From JBOGGN01 sp050744165 (GTDB lineage: Bacteria; Actinomycetota; Acidimicrobiia; Acidimicrobiales; Palsa-688), in contig JBOGGN010000135.1 of NCBI GenBank assembly GCA_050744165.1, positions 1-12,725 on the forward strand: DNA of 12,725 nucleotides, written 5' to 3'. The notes under the pieces were generated by a model. It saw only the letters and a program-made list of their open reading frames with translations, was not told the origin of the DNA and searched no databases. This document shows, in pieces, positions 1 to 6,944 of this stretch (position 1 is its first letter; every line of letters starts with the position of its first letter). The position numbers and the translations under genes are program-made.

Positions 1-72
1 GCCCGGCCCTGCCGGACCGCCCGGCCCTGTCGGACCGCCCGGCCCTGTCGGACCGCCCGGCCCAGCCGGACC
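1..72. repeat. Four tandem 18-bp units (Gly-Pro triplets)
   Basis: Four adjacent 18-bp copies of the type GCCCGGCCCTGTCGGACC (1-18, 19-36, 37-54, 55-72) differ at one or two bases. On the minus strand each encodes six residues of Gly-Pro-rich collagen-like sequence. The array may continue beyond the left edge. Confidence 0.95.
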
Positions 73-345
73 CCCGGCAAAAGGACCGCCGGCAAAAGGA
101 CCGCCGGCAAAAGGACCGCCGGCAAAAGGACCACCGGCGACGGGACCAGCGACGACGGGACCAGCGGCACCCGCCTCGGCGGGACGGCCTTCATAGGGGG
201 CGTACGGGTCGCCCGCCATTTCTGGGGGCACCTCCGCCTCACCCGCGGCACCGTCGTATGACGGCGGCGGCGCCCACACCGAGTCCGGGTCGGGAAACAC
301 CGGATAGGTCGGGAAGCCTTCGTCAGGATTGATGTCGTTGTCCAT
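1..345 (-). CDS. Collagen-like Gly-Pro repeat protein, N-terminal 115 residues (cut by window edge)
   Basis: The reading frame is open from an ATG at 345 to the left edge, so the C-terminus is not visible. The first ~65 residues are acidic and Pro-rich (begins MDNDINPDEGFPTYP). They are followed by four to five GGPFA pentapeptides and then Gly-X-Y triplets of the type GPG-GPT-GPG-GPA, as in bacterial collagen-like proteins. No signal peptide or membrane segment is seen in this part; a C-terminal membrane or enzymatic domain could lie beyond the edge. The start lies 4 bp past the permease stop, so it is the fourth gene of the export operon. No enzymatic function can be assigned. Being exactly in frame over 345 bases, with repeat units of 15 and 18 bp, supports a real protein. 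The alternative is a generic low-complexity N-terminus of a membrane protein such as a DUF4190/RDD-type protein. Confidence 0.75.
   Translation of the reverse strand, partial: MDNDINPDEGFPTYPVFPDPDSVWAPPPSYDGAAGEAEVPPEMAGDPYAPYEGRPAEAGAAGPVVAGPVAGGPFAGGPFAGGPFAGGPFAGGPAGPGGPTGPGGPTGPGGPAGPG
74..148. repeat. Five tandem 15-bp units (GGPFA pentapeptide)
   Basis: The unit CCGGCAAAAGGACCG is repeated from 74 in 15-bp steps. Four copies are nearly identical and the fifth (134-148) has diverged. The unit keeps the reading frame and encodes GGPFA on the minus strand. It directly abuts the 18-bp array. Confidence 0.95.
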
Positions 346-349
346 GGCG

Positions 350-1582
350 TCACTCGCTCCGGAGGGCGTCGATTGGGGCCAGGCGGGCGGCACGGGTCGC
401 CGGGTAGACGCCGAAGACCAGCCCGATGACGATGGCGATGCCGATGGCGCCGGCCGATGCCGTCGGCGACAGCGCCACCGGTGAGGAGATGAAGTGAGGG
501 AGCACCCTGGCTCCCACCAGGCCGACGCCGGCGCCGAGCAGACCACCGGCCAGGCCAAGCACCGAGGCCTCGACCAGGAACTGCCGGCGGATGACCCGAG
601 GCCGGGCGCCGAGGGCCTTGCGCAGCCCGATCTCACGGATTCGCTCGGTGACCGACACCAGCATGATGTTCATCACGCCGATCCCGCCCACGATCAGGGA
701 AATGGCGGCGATCCCAGCCAGCAGGATGGTGAGGGTCTTGTCGACCGAGGTGGCGGCCGTCAACAGGGACTGCTGGGTGGTGATGGTGAAGTCAGCGCTG
801 CTGGCGGTGGTGATGTTGTGGGTGTTCAGGAGCTCGTTGTTGGCTTCCTGATAGGCGGCGCTCAGGCTCTTCGACGAGGTGGCCTCGACGTAGATGTCGC
901 TCACCGAGATGCGGCTGTTGCCGCCGATGAGGCGCTCGGCGGCGGTCGAGTACGGCACCAGCGCCATGTCGTCCTCGTTGGTCGAGCCGGACGAGCCCGA
1001 GCTATTGAGGACGCCGACCACCTGTAGAGGCAGGCCGTTGACCGTTACGGTCTGACCGACAGGGTTGGCGTTGTTGAACAGTTCCTGGGCCGTCGTGGCG
1101 CCGAGGACGGTCACGGCGGCGGTGTTGTCGTTGTCGGCCTGGGTCAGGAACCGGCCCTCGCTTACGGTGCGGGCACGCACCCCGAGCCAGGCGGGCGTGG
1201 TCCCGACCACCGAGGTGGTCCAGTTGCTGGTGCCGGCGACCAGCGTGGCCGACGAGGACGTGGTGGCCGCCACCGCCTTGATGTCCGGGGCGACGACCTT
1301 GTTGGCCAATGCGGTCGCGTCCAACGTGGTGAGCGTGGACGCCGACCCGAACCCGCCCCGGATCCCCGAACTGCTCGTGGAGCTGCCCGGCGTGATGATC
1401 AACAGGTTGGTGCCGAGCGCGTTGATCTGCGACTTGACCTGCTGCTGTGCCCCCTCGCCGAGACCGACGGTGAGGATCACGGCCGCGATGCCGATCAGGA
1501 TCCCGAGCATCGTCAGAGCGCTGCGGAGGCGGTGGGTGCGGATCGCCTCGATGCCGGTGCCGATGGTGTCGAGCCAGGTCAT
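350..1582 (-). CDS. ABC transporter permease, MacB/FtsX type
   Basis: This 410-residue protein has the MacB architecture without a fused ATPase. TM1 is near residues 21-40 and is preceded by the amphipathic MacB-type start (GIEAIRTHRLRSALTMLGI). A large extracytoplasmic MacB_PCD domain spans about 41-280. A C-terminal FtsX domain follows, with TM helices near 284-310, 336-360 and 378-395. The coupling segment TERIREIGLRKALGA (312-326) would contact the ATPase. In this family the permease transmits ATP-driven movement to extracytoplasmic partners rather than forming a classical channel. The ATG at 1582 overlaps the ATPase stop by 4 bp (ATGA), which points to translational coupling. Substrates in the family range from macrolides to peptides and lipoproteins; the substrate here is unknown. 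Confidence 0.95.
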   Translation of the reverse strand: MTWLDTIGTGIEAIRTHRLRSALTMLGILIGIAAVILTVGLGEGAQQQVKSQINALGTNLLIITPGSSTSSSGIRGGFGSASTLTTLDATALANKVVAPDIKAVAATTSSSATLVAGTSNWTTSVVGTTPAWLGVRARTVSEGRFLTQADNDNTAAVTVLGATTAQELFNNANPVGQTVTVNGLPLQVVGVLNSSGSSGSTNEDDMALVPYSTAAERLIGGNSRISVSDIYVEATSSKSLSAAYQEANNELLNTHNITTASSADFTITTQQSLLTAATSVDKTLTILLAGIAAISLIVGGIGVMNIMLVSVTERIREIGLRKALGARPRVIRRQFLVEASVLGLAGGLLGAGVGLVGARVLPHFISSPVALSPTASAGAIGIAIVIGLVFGVYPATRAARLAPIDALRSE

Positions 1583-2346
1583 ACGAAACCGCCCCCCATC
1601 GGCCCTGCGGGCATCCCGACGCCTTGGAGCAGCGCCCCGTGCAGGGCCGGGTTGGAGACCCGCCCGTCGAGGAAGTGCACGGTGCGGCCGGCGGCCGCCG
1701 CCACCGCCGGCTCGTGGGTGATGAGCACGATGGTGCGCCCTGACTGATGAAGCTCCTGAAACAGCCGCAGCACGTCGGCGGTGGCGGTGCTGTCAAGGTT
1801 CCCCGTGGGCTCGTCGGCCAGGATCATCGCCGGCTCGGTGACCAGCGCCCGTGCGACCGCGACCCGCTGTTGCTGGCCGCCGGACAGCTCGCCCGGCCGG
1901 TGGTCCACCCGGTCCCCGAGGCCGACCCGCTCGAGCGCCTCCACCGCCAGCTCTTTGCGCTGGGCCCGGTTGTACCCGGCGTAGGCCAGGGGAAGCTCCA
2001 CGTTGCGCAGCGCCGTCATGGACGGCAGCAGGTTGAACTGCTGAAACACAAACCCGATGCGCTCGTTGCGGATGTCGGCCAGCTCGTTTTCGCTGAGCGT
2101 GCTGACGTCGTCGCCGGCCAGCCGGTAGGTGCCAGTGGTCGGGACATCAAGGCAGCCGAGGATGTGCATAAGGGTCGACTTGCCCGAACCTGAGGGCCCG
2201 ACGACGGCGACGAACTCCCCCTGGTCGATGGTGAGATCGACATCGATCAGCGCCGCCACTTCGAGCGAGCCGGACTTGTAGACCTTGTTGACACCTTCCA
2301 GCTCGATAACCGGTAGGTAGGCGTCGCTCGCCGCAAGGGTGCTCAT
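1579..2346 (-). CDS. ABC transporter ATP-binding protein, MacB/LolD type
   Basis: This is a cytoplasmic ATPase of 255 residues. Walker A is GPSGSGKST (50-58), the Q-loop is VFQQFNLLP (100-108), the signature is LSGGQQQRVAVARAL, Walker B is MILADEP with Glu179, and the H-loop His is 211. The pattern matches the MacB/LolD/YknY branch that pairs with FtsX-fold permeases. The last ~20 residues (Gly, Met and Pro rich) extend past the usual end of the domain. The start ATG at 2346 overlaps the adaptor stop by 4 bp, and its own stop overlaps the permease start. All catalytic motifs are intact, so it should be active. Confidence 0.97.
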   Translation of the reverse strand: MSTLAASDAYLPVIELEGVNKVYKSGSLEVAALIDVDLTIDQGEFVAVVGPSGSGKSTLMHILGCLDVPTTGTYRLAGDDVSTLSENELADIRNERIGFVFQQFNLLPSMTALRNVELPLAYAGYNRAQRKELAVEALERVGLGDRVDHRPGELSGGQQQRVAVARALVTEPAMILADEPTGNLDSTATADVLRLFQELHQSGRTIVLITHEPAVAAAAGRTVHFLDGRVSNPALHGALLQGVGMPAGPMGGGFV

Positions 2347-3776
2347 CCGGCGCCCCCGCCACCGCCGAAGCGACCGGTGCCGCCGCCGAAGCCGCCGCCG
2401 CCGCCAAAACCGCCGCCGCCGCCCAAGCCGCCGAGGCCGCCACGGCCGGTGCCGGTCGTCCCGTTGCCCGTCGAGGAGGACCTGGCGCTGCTCGCCACCT
2501 GGATGGTGATCTCTACCTGCTGGCCGGCCGACAGGCCGCTCAAAACCTGGGTTTCGCCGCCGGACGATTCACCGGTCGTGATCGTCTGGGTCGACTTGGC
2601 GCCGTTGGATCCGACCACCGTCACCGTGGACGTCCGGTTCTTGGTGGTGATGGCGGCGGTGGGCACGATCAGGACGTTGTCCAGCTCGTGGTAGGTGATC
2701 GCCACCTCGACGGTGTCACCGCTGAACAGATCGGTCGGCGTCCCGTCGACGGTCACGGTCACCGGGAACGAGGCGACGCCGCTCGACGAGGTGGCCACGG
2801 TCCCGACGGAGGTGACGGTGCCGGTAGTCGGCGCCGACCCTCCGAAACCACCGAAGCCGCTGCTACTTCCGCCGCTGCCGAGCCCCGAGCCGCCCGTGCT
2901 TGTGGCGCCGGTACCGGTGCCCGTGCCCGTGCCCGTCCGGCCCGTGCCCGTGAAGCCAAAACGCCCTCCGCCGCCCAGCCCCGTAGCCGTGGTGCCACCG
3001 GAAGAAGAGGACGAGATGGTCGCCGACTGGCCCGTTTTGATCAGGCTGATCTGGGTGTCGTCGACGCTCAGATTGACGACGAAGTTTGCGCTGATGACTT
3101 CGACTTCGGGGTTCGACGAGGAGTTCGAGGAGTTCGAGGAACCGGATGACGGCGCCTGGGATATCCCCGAGTTGGTCCCCGTGCCCTGCAAGTTGGTCCC
3201 ACCTCCGCCGCTGCTGCCCAACTGCTCGCCCACCGTCAGGTTGACCACCGACACGGTGCCTGCGATCGGCGAGGTCAGCGAAGCGTCGGCCAGGTTCGCC
3301 TGGGCCGTGGCCAGGTTGGCGTTGGCGGCTGCCAGGTTGGCCTGGTCGGCGGTCGTCTGGGCCGACGAGGCGCCGGACGACTCGTCGGAGTCAACCTTGG
3401 ACTGGTCCTGGGCGACGGTTGCATTGGCCTGGGCCACGGCGCTCTGGAGGCTGGCGGAGTTGATGGTGGCGAGCACCTGGCCCGCAGTGACGGTCTGTCC
3501 CGCCTGGACGTTGACCGCGGTCACCTGGCCAGCAACGGCGAAGTTGAGCGGGTCGGTGTTGGCGGGCTCGAGGGTGCCGGACACCGAGACCGTCTGGCGA
3601 ATGTTGCCGGTCGATGCGGTGATGTTCCGCGACACCGTGGTGACGGCCGCCGAAGCCTGGTGGTGCGTCGACCGGTAGCCCAACCAGGCGACCACGGCGA
3701 TCACCACAACCAGCGGGGCGACCAGCAGCGGGCGTCGAAGCGCCCGCTTCAGGCCCCCGAGAGATCGATTGAACAC
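2343..3776 (-). CDS. HlyD/MacA-family membrane-anchored adaptor with Gly-rich insertions
   Basis: This 477-residue protein would be the extracytoplasmic adaptor of the export system. An N-terminal signal anchor spans about 17-34. A split biotinyl-lipoyl domain follows: half one ~60-108 (VNVQAGQTVTAGQVLATI), half two ~167-188 (LTSPIAGTVSVVNLTVGEQL). Between them is a short Ala/Asn/Gln helical hairpin (~110-166). Beta-barrel and membrane-proximal parts follow to ~430. Low-complexity inserts interrupt it at ~187-222 (Ser/Gly/Asn), ~256-316 (Gly plus a TG run) and ~432-477 (Gly/Phe tail). The GTG start at 3776 is chosen because GAGGAGG lies 6 bases upstream. It overlaps the ATPase by 4 bp. The family works as MacA in diderms and YknX-like in monoderms. 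The inserts are far longer than in typical members. Confidence 0.92.
   Translation of the reverse strand: MFNRSLGGLKRALRRPLLVAPLVVVIAVVAWLGYRSTHHQASAAVTTVSRNITASTGNIRQTVSVSGTLEPANTDPLNFAVAGQVTAVNVQAGQTVTAGQVLATINSASLQSAVAQANATVAQDQSKVDSDESSGASSAQTTADQANLAAANANLATAQANLADASLTSPIAGTVSVVNLTVGEQLGSSGGGGTNLQGTGTNSGISQAPSSGSSNSSNSSSNPEVEVISANFVVNLSVDDTQISLIKTGQSATISSSSSGGTTATGLGGGGRFGFTGTGRTGTGTGTGTGATSTGGSGLGSGGSSSGFGGFGGSAPTTGTVTSVGTVATSSSGVASFPVTVTVDGTPTDLFSGDTVEVAITYHELDNVLIVPTAAITTKNRTSTVTVVGSNGAKSTQTITTGESSGGETQVLSGLSAGQQVEITIQVASSARSSSTGNGTTGTGRGGLGGLGGGGGFGGGGGFGGGTGRFGGGGGAG
2346..2445. repeat. GCC-rich imperfect repeat encoding the Gly/Phe tail
   Basis: Imperfect triplet runs (plus-strand CCGCCGCC interspersed with AAG or AAA) encode the C-terminal poly-Gly tail of the adaptor with periodic Phe and Arg residues. 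This is simple-sequence DNA prone to slippage. Confidence 0.8.
2917..2951. repeat. Hexanucleotide run inside the adaptor gene
   Basis: The plus strand carries repeated CCCGTG/GCCCGT hexamers interrupted once by CCGG. On the coding strand they give alternating Thr-Gly residues (about residues 276-290). The unit is a multiple of three, so length changes would keep the frame. Confidence 0.85.
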
Positions 3777-3839
3777 CTATCGCCTCCTCACGAGACACGT
3801 TGAAGCGAGCAATGGGCACGGCGGCGAGAAGCCAGCCAT
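3777..3839 (-). CDS. Possible 20-residue leader ORF upstream of the adaptor
   Basis: An ATG at 3839 opens a 20-codon frame beginning MAGFSPPCPLLASTC and ending in Arg-Arg-Arg. It has a GGAG motif 8 bases upstream (3848-3851). Its TAG stop (3777-3779) is directly followed by the GTG start of the adaptor, and the adaptor's ribosome binding site lies inside its last codons. That geometry would let translation of the leader control the operon. Nothing else supports it and chance is a serious alternative. Confidence 0.25.
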   Translation of the reverse strand: MAGFSPPCPLLASTCLVRRR

Positions 3840-4128
3840 CAGAAACTCTCCTGGAAGACTTGCCGGCGGATCACGACGCTGGCGGAGTGTCATCCTCGGG
3901 CCGGCACATGAGAGCATCCTGAGGGCTGTCTGGGACTTCGCTCAGAATTGAACGGCACCAGGAAAAGGCGCGGCCCATCCCGAGGGCGGCGCTCAGAGCG
4001 GTTGCCCTACCGCTGGTCGGGACGACAGCTGGCAGGGAGCGAGGTGCCGAGATGCTGAGCTTCGGGGTTCTTCGAGGGCCCGATCATCGGAGGCGCTGAG
4101 GGTTCCGCATCGGCGGAAATCGCATGAG
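3777..4128. other. 352-bp gap between export operon and cupin gene
   Basis: Apart from the possible leader ORF I see no convincing gene here. The promoter of the leftward export operon must lie in this stretch, but I find no clear -35/-10 pair. One perfect hairpin, AGCGGT-6 nt-ACCGCT, occurs at 3997-4014, about 115 bp after the cupin stop. It has no U-tract and could be a weak terminator. Confidence 0.6.
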
Positions 4129-4524
4129 TTAGACGCGGGGGTATTCCTTGTCGGTGACGTGGTCGCCCCAACTCGATTCGGGGCCGGTGTCGGGCGCTTC
4201 CCACATCGAGAGGTGGGTCATGAAATGGTCGGAGGCGGCACCGTGCCAGTGCCACTCGCCCGCCGGGGTGGTCACGACCTGGCCTGGGCGGATGGCGACG
4301 GGCTTCTCACCTCGGGACTGGACGTACCCGGCGCCTTCGAGGATGTAGAGGGTCTGGCCGGCGGCGTGGGCGTGCCATGCGGTACGTGCCCCGGGGGTGA
4401 AGTGGACGGCGTTCACCCGCATCCGCGACGGCGCGTCGGCGGGGTGGATGACGTCGATGAAGACATCACCGGTGAACATCGTCGCCGGGCCTTTGGCGGT
4501 GGGCGGGTTGGTTTGGACGTGCAT
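4129..4524 (-). CDS. Small cupin protein, manganese hydroxynitrile-lyase-like
   Basis: This is a 131-residue single-domain cupin. Motif 1 is FTPGARTAWHAHAAGQTLY and motif 2 is PAGEWHWHGA. His51, His53, Gln57 and His92 fit the metal-binding set (two His, Gln, His). The segments GPATMFTGDVFID, ARTAWHAHAAGQTL, HWHGA, MTHL and HVTD closely follow the small manganese cupins that include the bacterial hydroxynitrile lyase GtHNL. The active-site His after the second motif is present (His104); four residues later there is Trp where, from memory, GtHNL has Gln. Hydroxynitrile lyase activity is therefore possible but not assured, and most family members have no known substrate. The start has AAGGAGGA 3 bases upstream. 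It lies 16 bp after the regulator stop and is presumably co-transcribed with it. Confidence 0.88.
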   Translation of the reverse strand: MHVQTNPPTAKGPATMFTGDVFIDVIHPADAPSRMRVNAVHFTPGARTAWHAHAAGQTLYILEGAGYVQSRGEKPVAIRPGQVVTTPAGEWHWHGAASDHFMTHLSMWEAPDTGPESSWGDHVTDKEYPRV

Positions 4525-4540
4525 GGCTCCTCCTTGGGAA

Positions 4541-5506
4541 TCAGTGCTGGTCGGCGGCCGTCTCGGCCGGGGTGGCGGACCAACTGGCGAGCAGGTTGAG
4601 GGCCGCCTCTGACGGGGAGCCGGGCTCGGCGGTGTACGCCAGGATCCGCTGGCCGGAGTCGCCGGGCAACTCCAGCGCCTCGTAGGCCAGGACCAGGTCG
4701 CCGACGACCGGATGGTGGAGGGCCTTCTCGCCAGTGCGGTGGAACTTCACGTTGTGCGCCGCCCACCGCACCCGAAACTCCTCGCTGCGTGTCGACAGCT
4801 CCCCGATCAGGTCGCAGAGCCGCCGGTCGTAGGGGTCGCGCCCAGCAGCGGCCCGGAGGACGGCCACGGCGTCGCTGGCCACGCCCTCCCACCGGGGGAA
4901 GAAGGCCGCGGCCTGGTGGTTCAGGAAGATGAAGCGGGCCATGTTGGGGGTGGCGCCGAGGTCGGCGAACACCGGCGAATACAGGGCGTAGCCGAGCCGG
5001 TTGGCCGAGAGAATGTCAAGGCGGCCGTTGCGCACGTAGGCGGGCACGGCGGCCATGGCGTCCACGATGCGCTGCACGGTGGGGCGGACGCGTTCCTGGG
5101 CTGGGCGGCGGCGAGGGGGATGGCTGGCGTTGGCCGTGCGCACAATGTTGAGGAGGTGGGCCCGCTCGGCCTCGTCGAGCTGCAAGGCTCGGGCGACGCC
5201 CTCGAGCACGTCCTCGGAGGCACCACGGGCGTTGCCCCGTTCCAGCTGGGTGTAGTACTCGACGCTGATGCCGGCCAGCATGGCGACCTCTTCCCGGCGC
5301 AACCCGGACACCCGCCGGCGGGTGCCGTAGGCCGGCAGGCCGGCCGCCTCGGGGGTGATCTTCGCCCGACGCGACACCAGGAATTCCCGAATGTCTTCCC
5401 TGGTGTCCACGTCAGCGAGGCTACGAGCCGGCGGCGGCGTCTGGGGGAGGCTGGCGGTACCCCCTATCGACGCCGACTCCCTGGCTGGGGCCGGTCGTGG
5501 CTTCAT
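4541..5506 (-). CDS. XRE-family transcriptional regulator with MmyB-like ligand domain
   Basis: This 321-residue protein has a helix-turn-helix at about 65-110 (VSGLRREEVAMLAGISVEYY). An MmyB-like domain follows at about 140-310, containing NGRLDILSANRLGYALY and RFIFLNHQAAAFF, the characteristic family signatures. MmyB-type regulators bind a small, possibly fatty-acid-like ligand and usually control adjacent dehydrogenase genes. The frame is open from ATG 5506, but family homology begins near VDTREDIREFLVSRR, so GTG 5410 (residue 33) is an alternative start. Neither start has a clear ribosome binding site; the ~32 extra residues are Pro/Ala rich. It is divergent from the dehydrogenase gene and 16 bp upstream of the cupin gene. 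The palindrome at 5535-5557 is its likely operator. Confidence 0.93.
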   Translation of the reverse strand: MKPRPAPARESASIGGTASLPQTPPPARSLADVDTREDIREFLVSRRAKITPEAAGLPAYGTRRRVSGLRREEVAMLAGISVEYYTQLERGNARGASEDVLEGVARALQLDEAERAHLLNIVRTANASHPPRRRPAQERVRPTVQRIVDAMAAVPAYVRNGRLDILSANRLGYALYSPVFADLGATPNMARFIFLNHQAAAFFPRWEGVASDAVAVLRAAAGRDPYDRRLCDLIGELSTRSEEFRVRWAAHNVKFHRTGEKALHHPVVGDLVLAYEALELPGDSGQRILAYTAEPGSPSEAALNLLASWSATPAETAADQH

Positions 5507-5534
5507 AGATGTGTTGTCGTACGAGGATTGAAAA

Positions 5535-5557
5535 GGAACTGGTCCGCGACCGGTTCC
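5535..5557. promoter_or_regulatory. 23-bp near-perfect palindrome, likely operator
   Basis: Arms GGAACTGGTC and GACCGGTTCC flank a 3-bp centre CGC, with one mismatched pair. It sits in the 65-bp gap between the divergent regulator and dehydrogenase genes, ending 4 bases before the dehydrogenase ribosome binding site AGGAGG (5562-5567). Position and symmetry fit a dimer-binding site for the adjacent regulator. A 5' leader hairpin is the alternative. Confidence 0.65.
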
Positions 5558-5571
5558 CGCCAGGAGGAGCC

Positions 5572-6648
5572 ATGCGCGCTGCGATTTTCAAGGGACCCGG
5601 ATCTGTCGAGGTGGGAGAGCGGCCCGACCCCGTCATTCAGGAGCCAACCGATGCCGTGGTACGGGTCGTGGTGGGCTGCGTCTGCGGCTCCGACCTGTGG
5701 TACTGGCGGGGCGCGTCGGAACACGCGGTCGGCTCGATCGGCCACGAGTTTGTCGGCGTGGTCGAGGAGACCGGGGCTGACGTGCGGGTAGTGACCCGGG
5801 GCGACCTCGTGATCGCGCCATTCATCTACAGCGACGGGACCTGCGCCCACTGTCTCCACGGGTCGACCATCGCGTGCCTGAACGGGGGGATCTTCGGCGA
5901 CGGCACGATCGACGGCGGGCAGGGGGAGGCGGTGCGGGTGCCGTTGGCGGGCACGACGCTGGTGCCGGTTCCCGGCTTCCGGTCGGGTTCGGGGGCCGGG
6001 TTGGGCGGCGCGGCAGGGCTGAGCCTTTCCGAGGAGTTGCTGCGATCGCTGCTCACGCTGTCCGATGTCATGTCGACGGGCCATCACGCCGCCGTGAGTG
6101 GCGGCGTCGGCAAGGGCGACGTGGTGGCCGTGGTCGGCGACGGGGCGGTGGGGCTGTCGGCGGTCCTGGCATCGGCCCGGCTCGGCGCGGAGCGGATCAT
6201 CGCTTTGAGCCGCAATCCGGCCCGCCAGAAGGTGGCGCTGGCCTTCGGCGCGACCGACCTCGTGGCTGAGCGAGGTGACGACGCCACCGAAGCCGTGCTG
6301 GCGCTGACCCGAGGCGTCGGGGTCGACGCCGCTCTGGAGTGTGTTGGTACCGCTGATTCGCTGGCGACCGCGTTCGGGATCGCCCGGCCGGGGTCGACGG
6401 TGGGCATCGTGGGCGTGCCCCACGGAGAGGTGCCCTTTGAGGCGCCGTTCTTCCGCAACGTGGGCTGGCGGGGCGGCCCAGCGCCGGCCCGGCTCTACAT
6501 CCCGGAGTTGCTCGACGATGTGCTCGAGGGAGTGATCAACCCCGGTCTGGTCTTCGACTATGAGACCGACCTGGAGCACGTGGCCGACGCCTATGCCGCA
6601 ATGGATGAGCGGCGGGCAATCAAATCACTCGTCCGGGTGGGCTCGTGA
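5572..6648 (+). CDS. Zinc-dependent medium-chain alcohol dehydrogenase
   Basis: This is a 358-residue MDR-family oxidoreductase. The ATG at 5572 is preferred over the in-frame ATG at 5509 because AGGAGG lies just upstream and the family begins with MRAAIFKGPG. Catalytic zinc ligands are Cys38 (CGSD), His58-Glu59 (GHE) and probably Asp165 (SDVMSTG). The structural-zinc lobe has SDGTCAHC and a third Cys at 102; Asp88 sits where the first Cys of a canonical four-Cys site would be. The Rossmann motif is GDGAVG (189-194). The second beta strand ends ALSRNPAR, with Arg instead of an acidic residue, which hints at NADP(H). It would interconvert an alcohol and an aldehyde or ketone; the substrate is unknown. 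Divergence from the MmyB regulator suggests induced expression. Confidence 0.93.
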   Translation: MRAAIFKGPGSVEVGERPDPVIQEPTDAVVRVVVGCVCGSDLWYWRGASEHAVGSIGHEFVGVVEETGADVRVVTRGDLVIAPFIYSDGTCAHCLHGSTIACLNGGIFGDGTIDGGQGEAVRVPLAGTTLVPVPGFRSGSGAGLGGAAGLSLSEELLRSLLTLSDVMSTGHHAAVSGGVGKGDVVAVVGDGAVGLSAVLASARLGAERIIALSRNPARQKVALAFGATDLVAERGDDATEAVLALTRGVGVDAALECVGTADSLATAFGIARPGSTVGIVGVPHGEVPFEAPFFRNVGWRGGPAPARLYIPELLDDVLEGVINPGLVFDYETDLEHVADAYAAMDERRAIKSLVRVGS

Positions 6649-6944
6649 TAGCTGGTCTCTGCTCTGGGACGTCTGGCGGTCCGGGAGGTTTGGACATCTC
6701 GAATGACCCCACTACGGACGCCGACAGCGGCTAGCGGACCGGGATCGGAAGGTCGCCGCCGACGAACCACACTTGGCGTAACCCCTGGCGCGCGTCTGGT
6801 GTCAATTTTTGGCTCTGGGCACCGCTGACTGCGGATTTCCGTCGAAAGTGGCACCAAGAGCCACAGATTGACCCAAAAGGCGGCCCGGTTGACACAAGAG
6901 TCGGCCCGGTTGACACAAGAGTCGGTTCGGTGGACACAGAGTCG
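6649..6944. other. Non-coding stretch, probable insertion or deletion scar
   Basis: There is no convincing gene in this 296-bp stretch. From 6649 to 6797 I see no recognisable structure or terminator. From 6798 it holds the inverted repeat and the tandem repeats listed separately. A minus-strand frame ending at 6731 translates through the repeats and is not credible as a gene, although its last ~25 codons could be an unrecognised remnant. Confidence 0.6.
6798..6875. repeat. Imperfect 26-bp inverted repeat around a 26-bp spacer
   Basis: The left arm is 6798-6823 (contains GTCAATTTTTGGCTCT) and the right arm is 6850-6875 (contains AGAGCCACAGATTGAC). They match as inverted repeats at 19 of 26 positions. 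The conserved parts are GTCAA and TGGCTCT. The right arm runs into the first tandem unit. Confidence 0.85.

Noticed and set aside
2695..3678. 327-codon plus-strand frame opposite the adaptor
   Set aside because: It mirrors the low-complexity adaptor (Pro/Val/Glu runs complement the Gly/Thr/Ser runs) and has no independent start signal.
3769..3951. 60-codon plus-strand ORF in the gap upstream of the adaptor
   Set aside because: No ribosome binding site, no recognisable family, and it starts within the 5' end of the adaptor gene on the other strand.
4007..4255. 82-codon minus-strand gene downstream of the cupin
   Set aside because: It starts inside the cupin gene in another frame, is Arg/Pro-rich and has no recognisable domain or ribosome binding site.
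5509..5571. 21-codon N-terminal extension of the dehydrogenase
   Set aside because: The extension crosses the operator palindrome and the AGGAGG ribosome binding site; family homology begins at the ATG at 5572.
4712..5791. 359-codon plus-strand frame opposite the MmyB regulator
   Set aside because: It is antisense to the regulator and runs out of frame into the dehydrogenase; the translation shows no family pattern and is a high-GC artefact.
5503..6579. 358-codon minus-strand frame opposite the dehydrogenase
   Set aside because: The dehydrogenase motifs on the plus strand are complete; this frame is its shadow, with Arg/His-rich composition.
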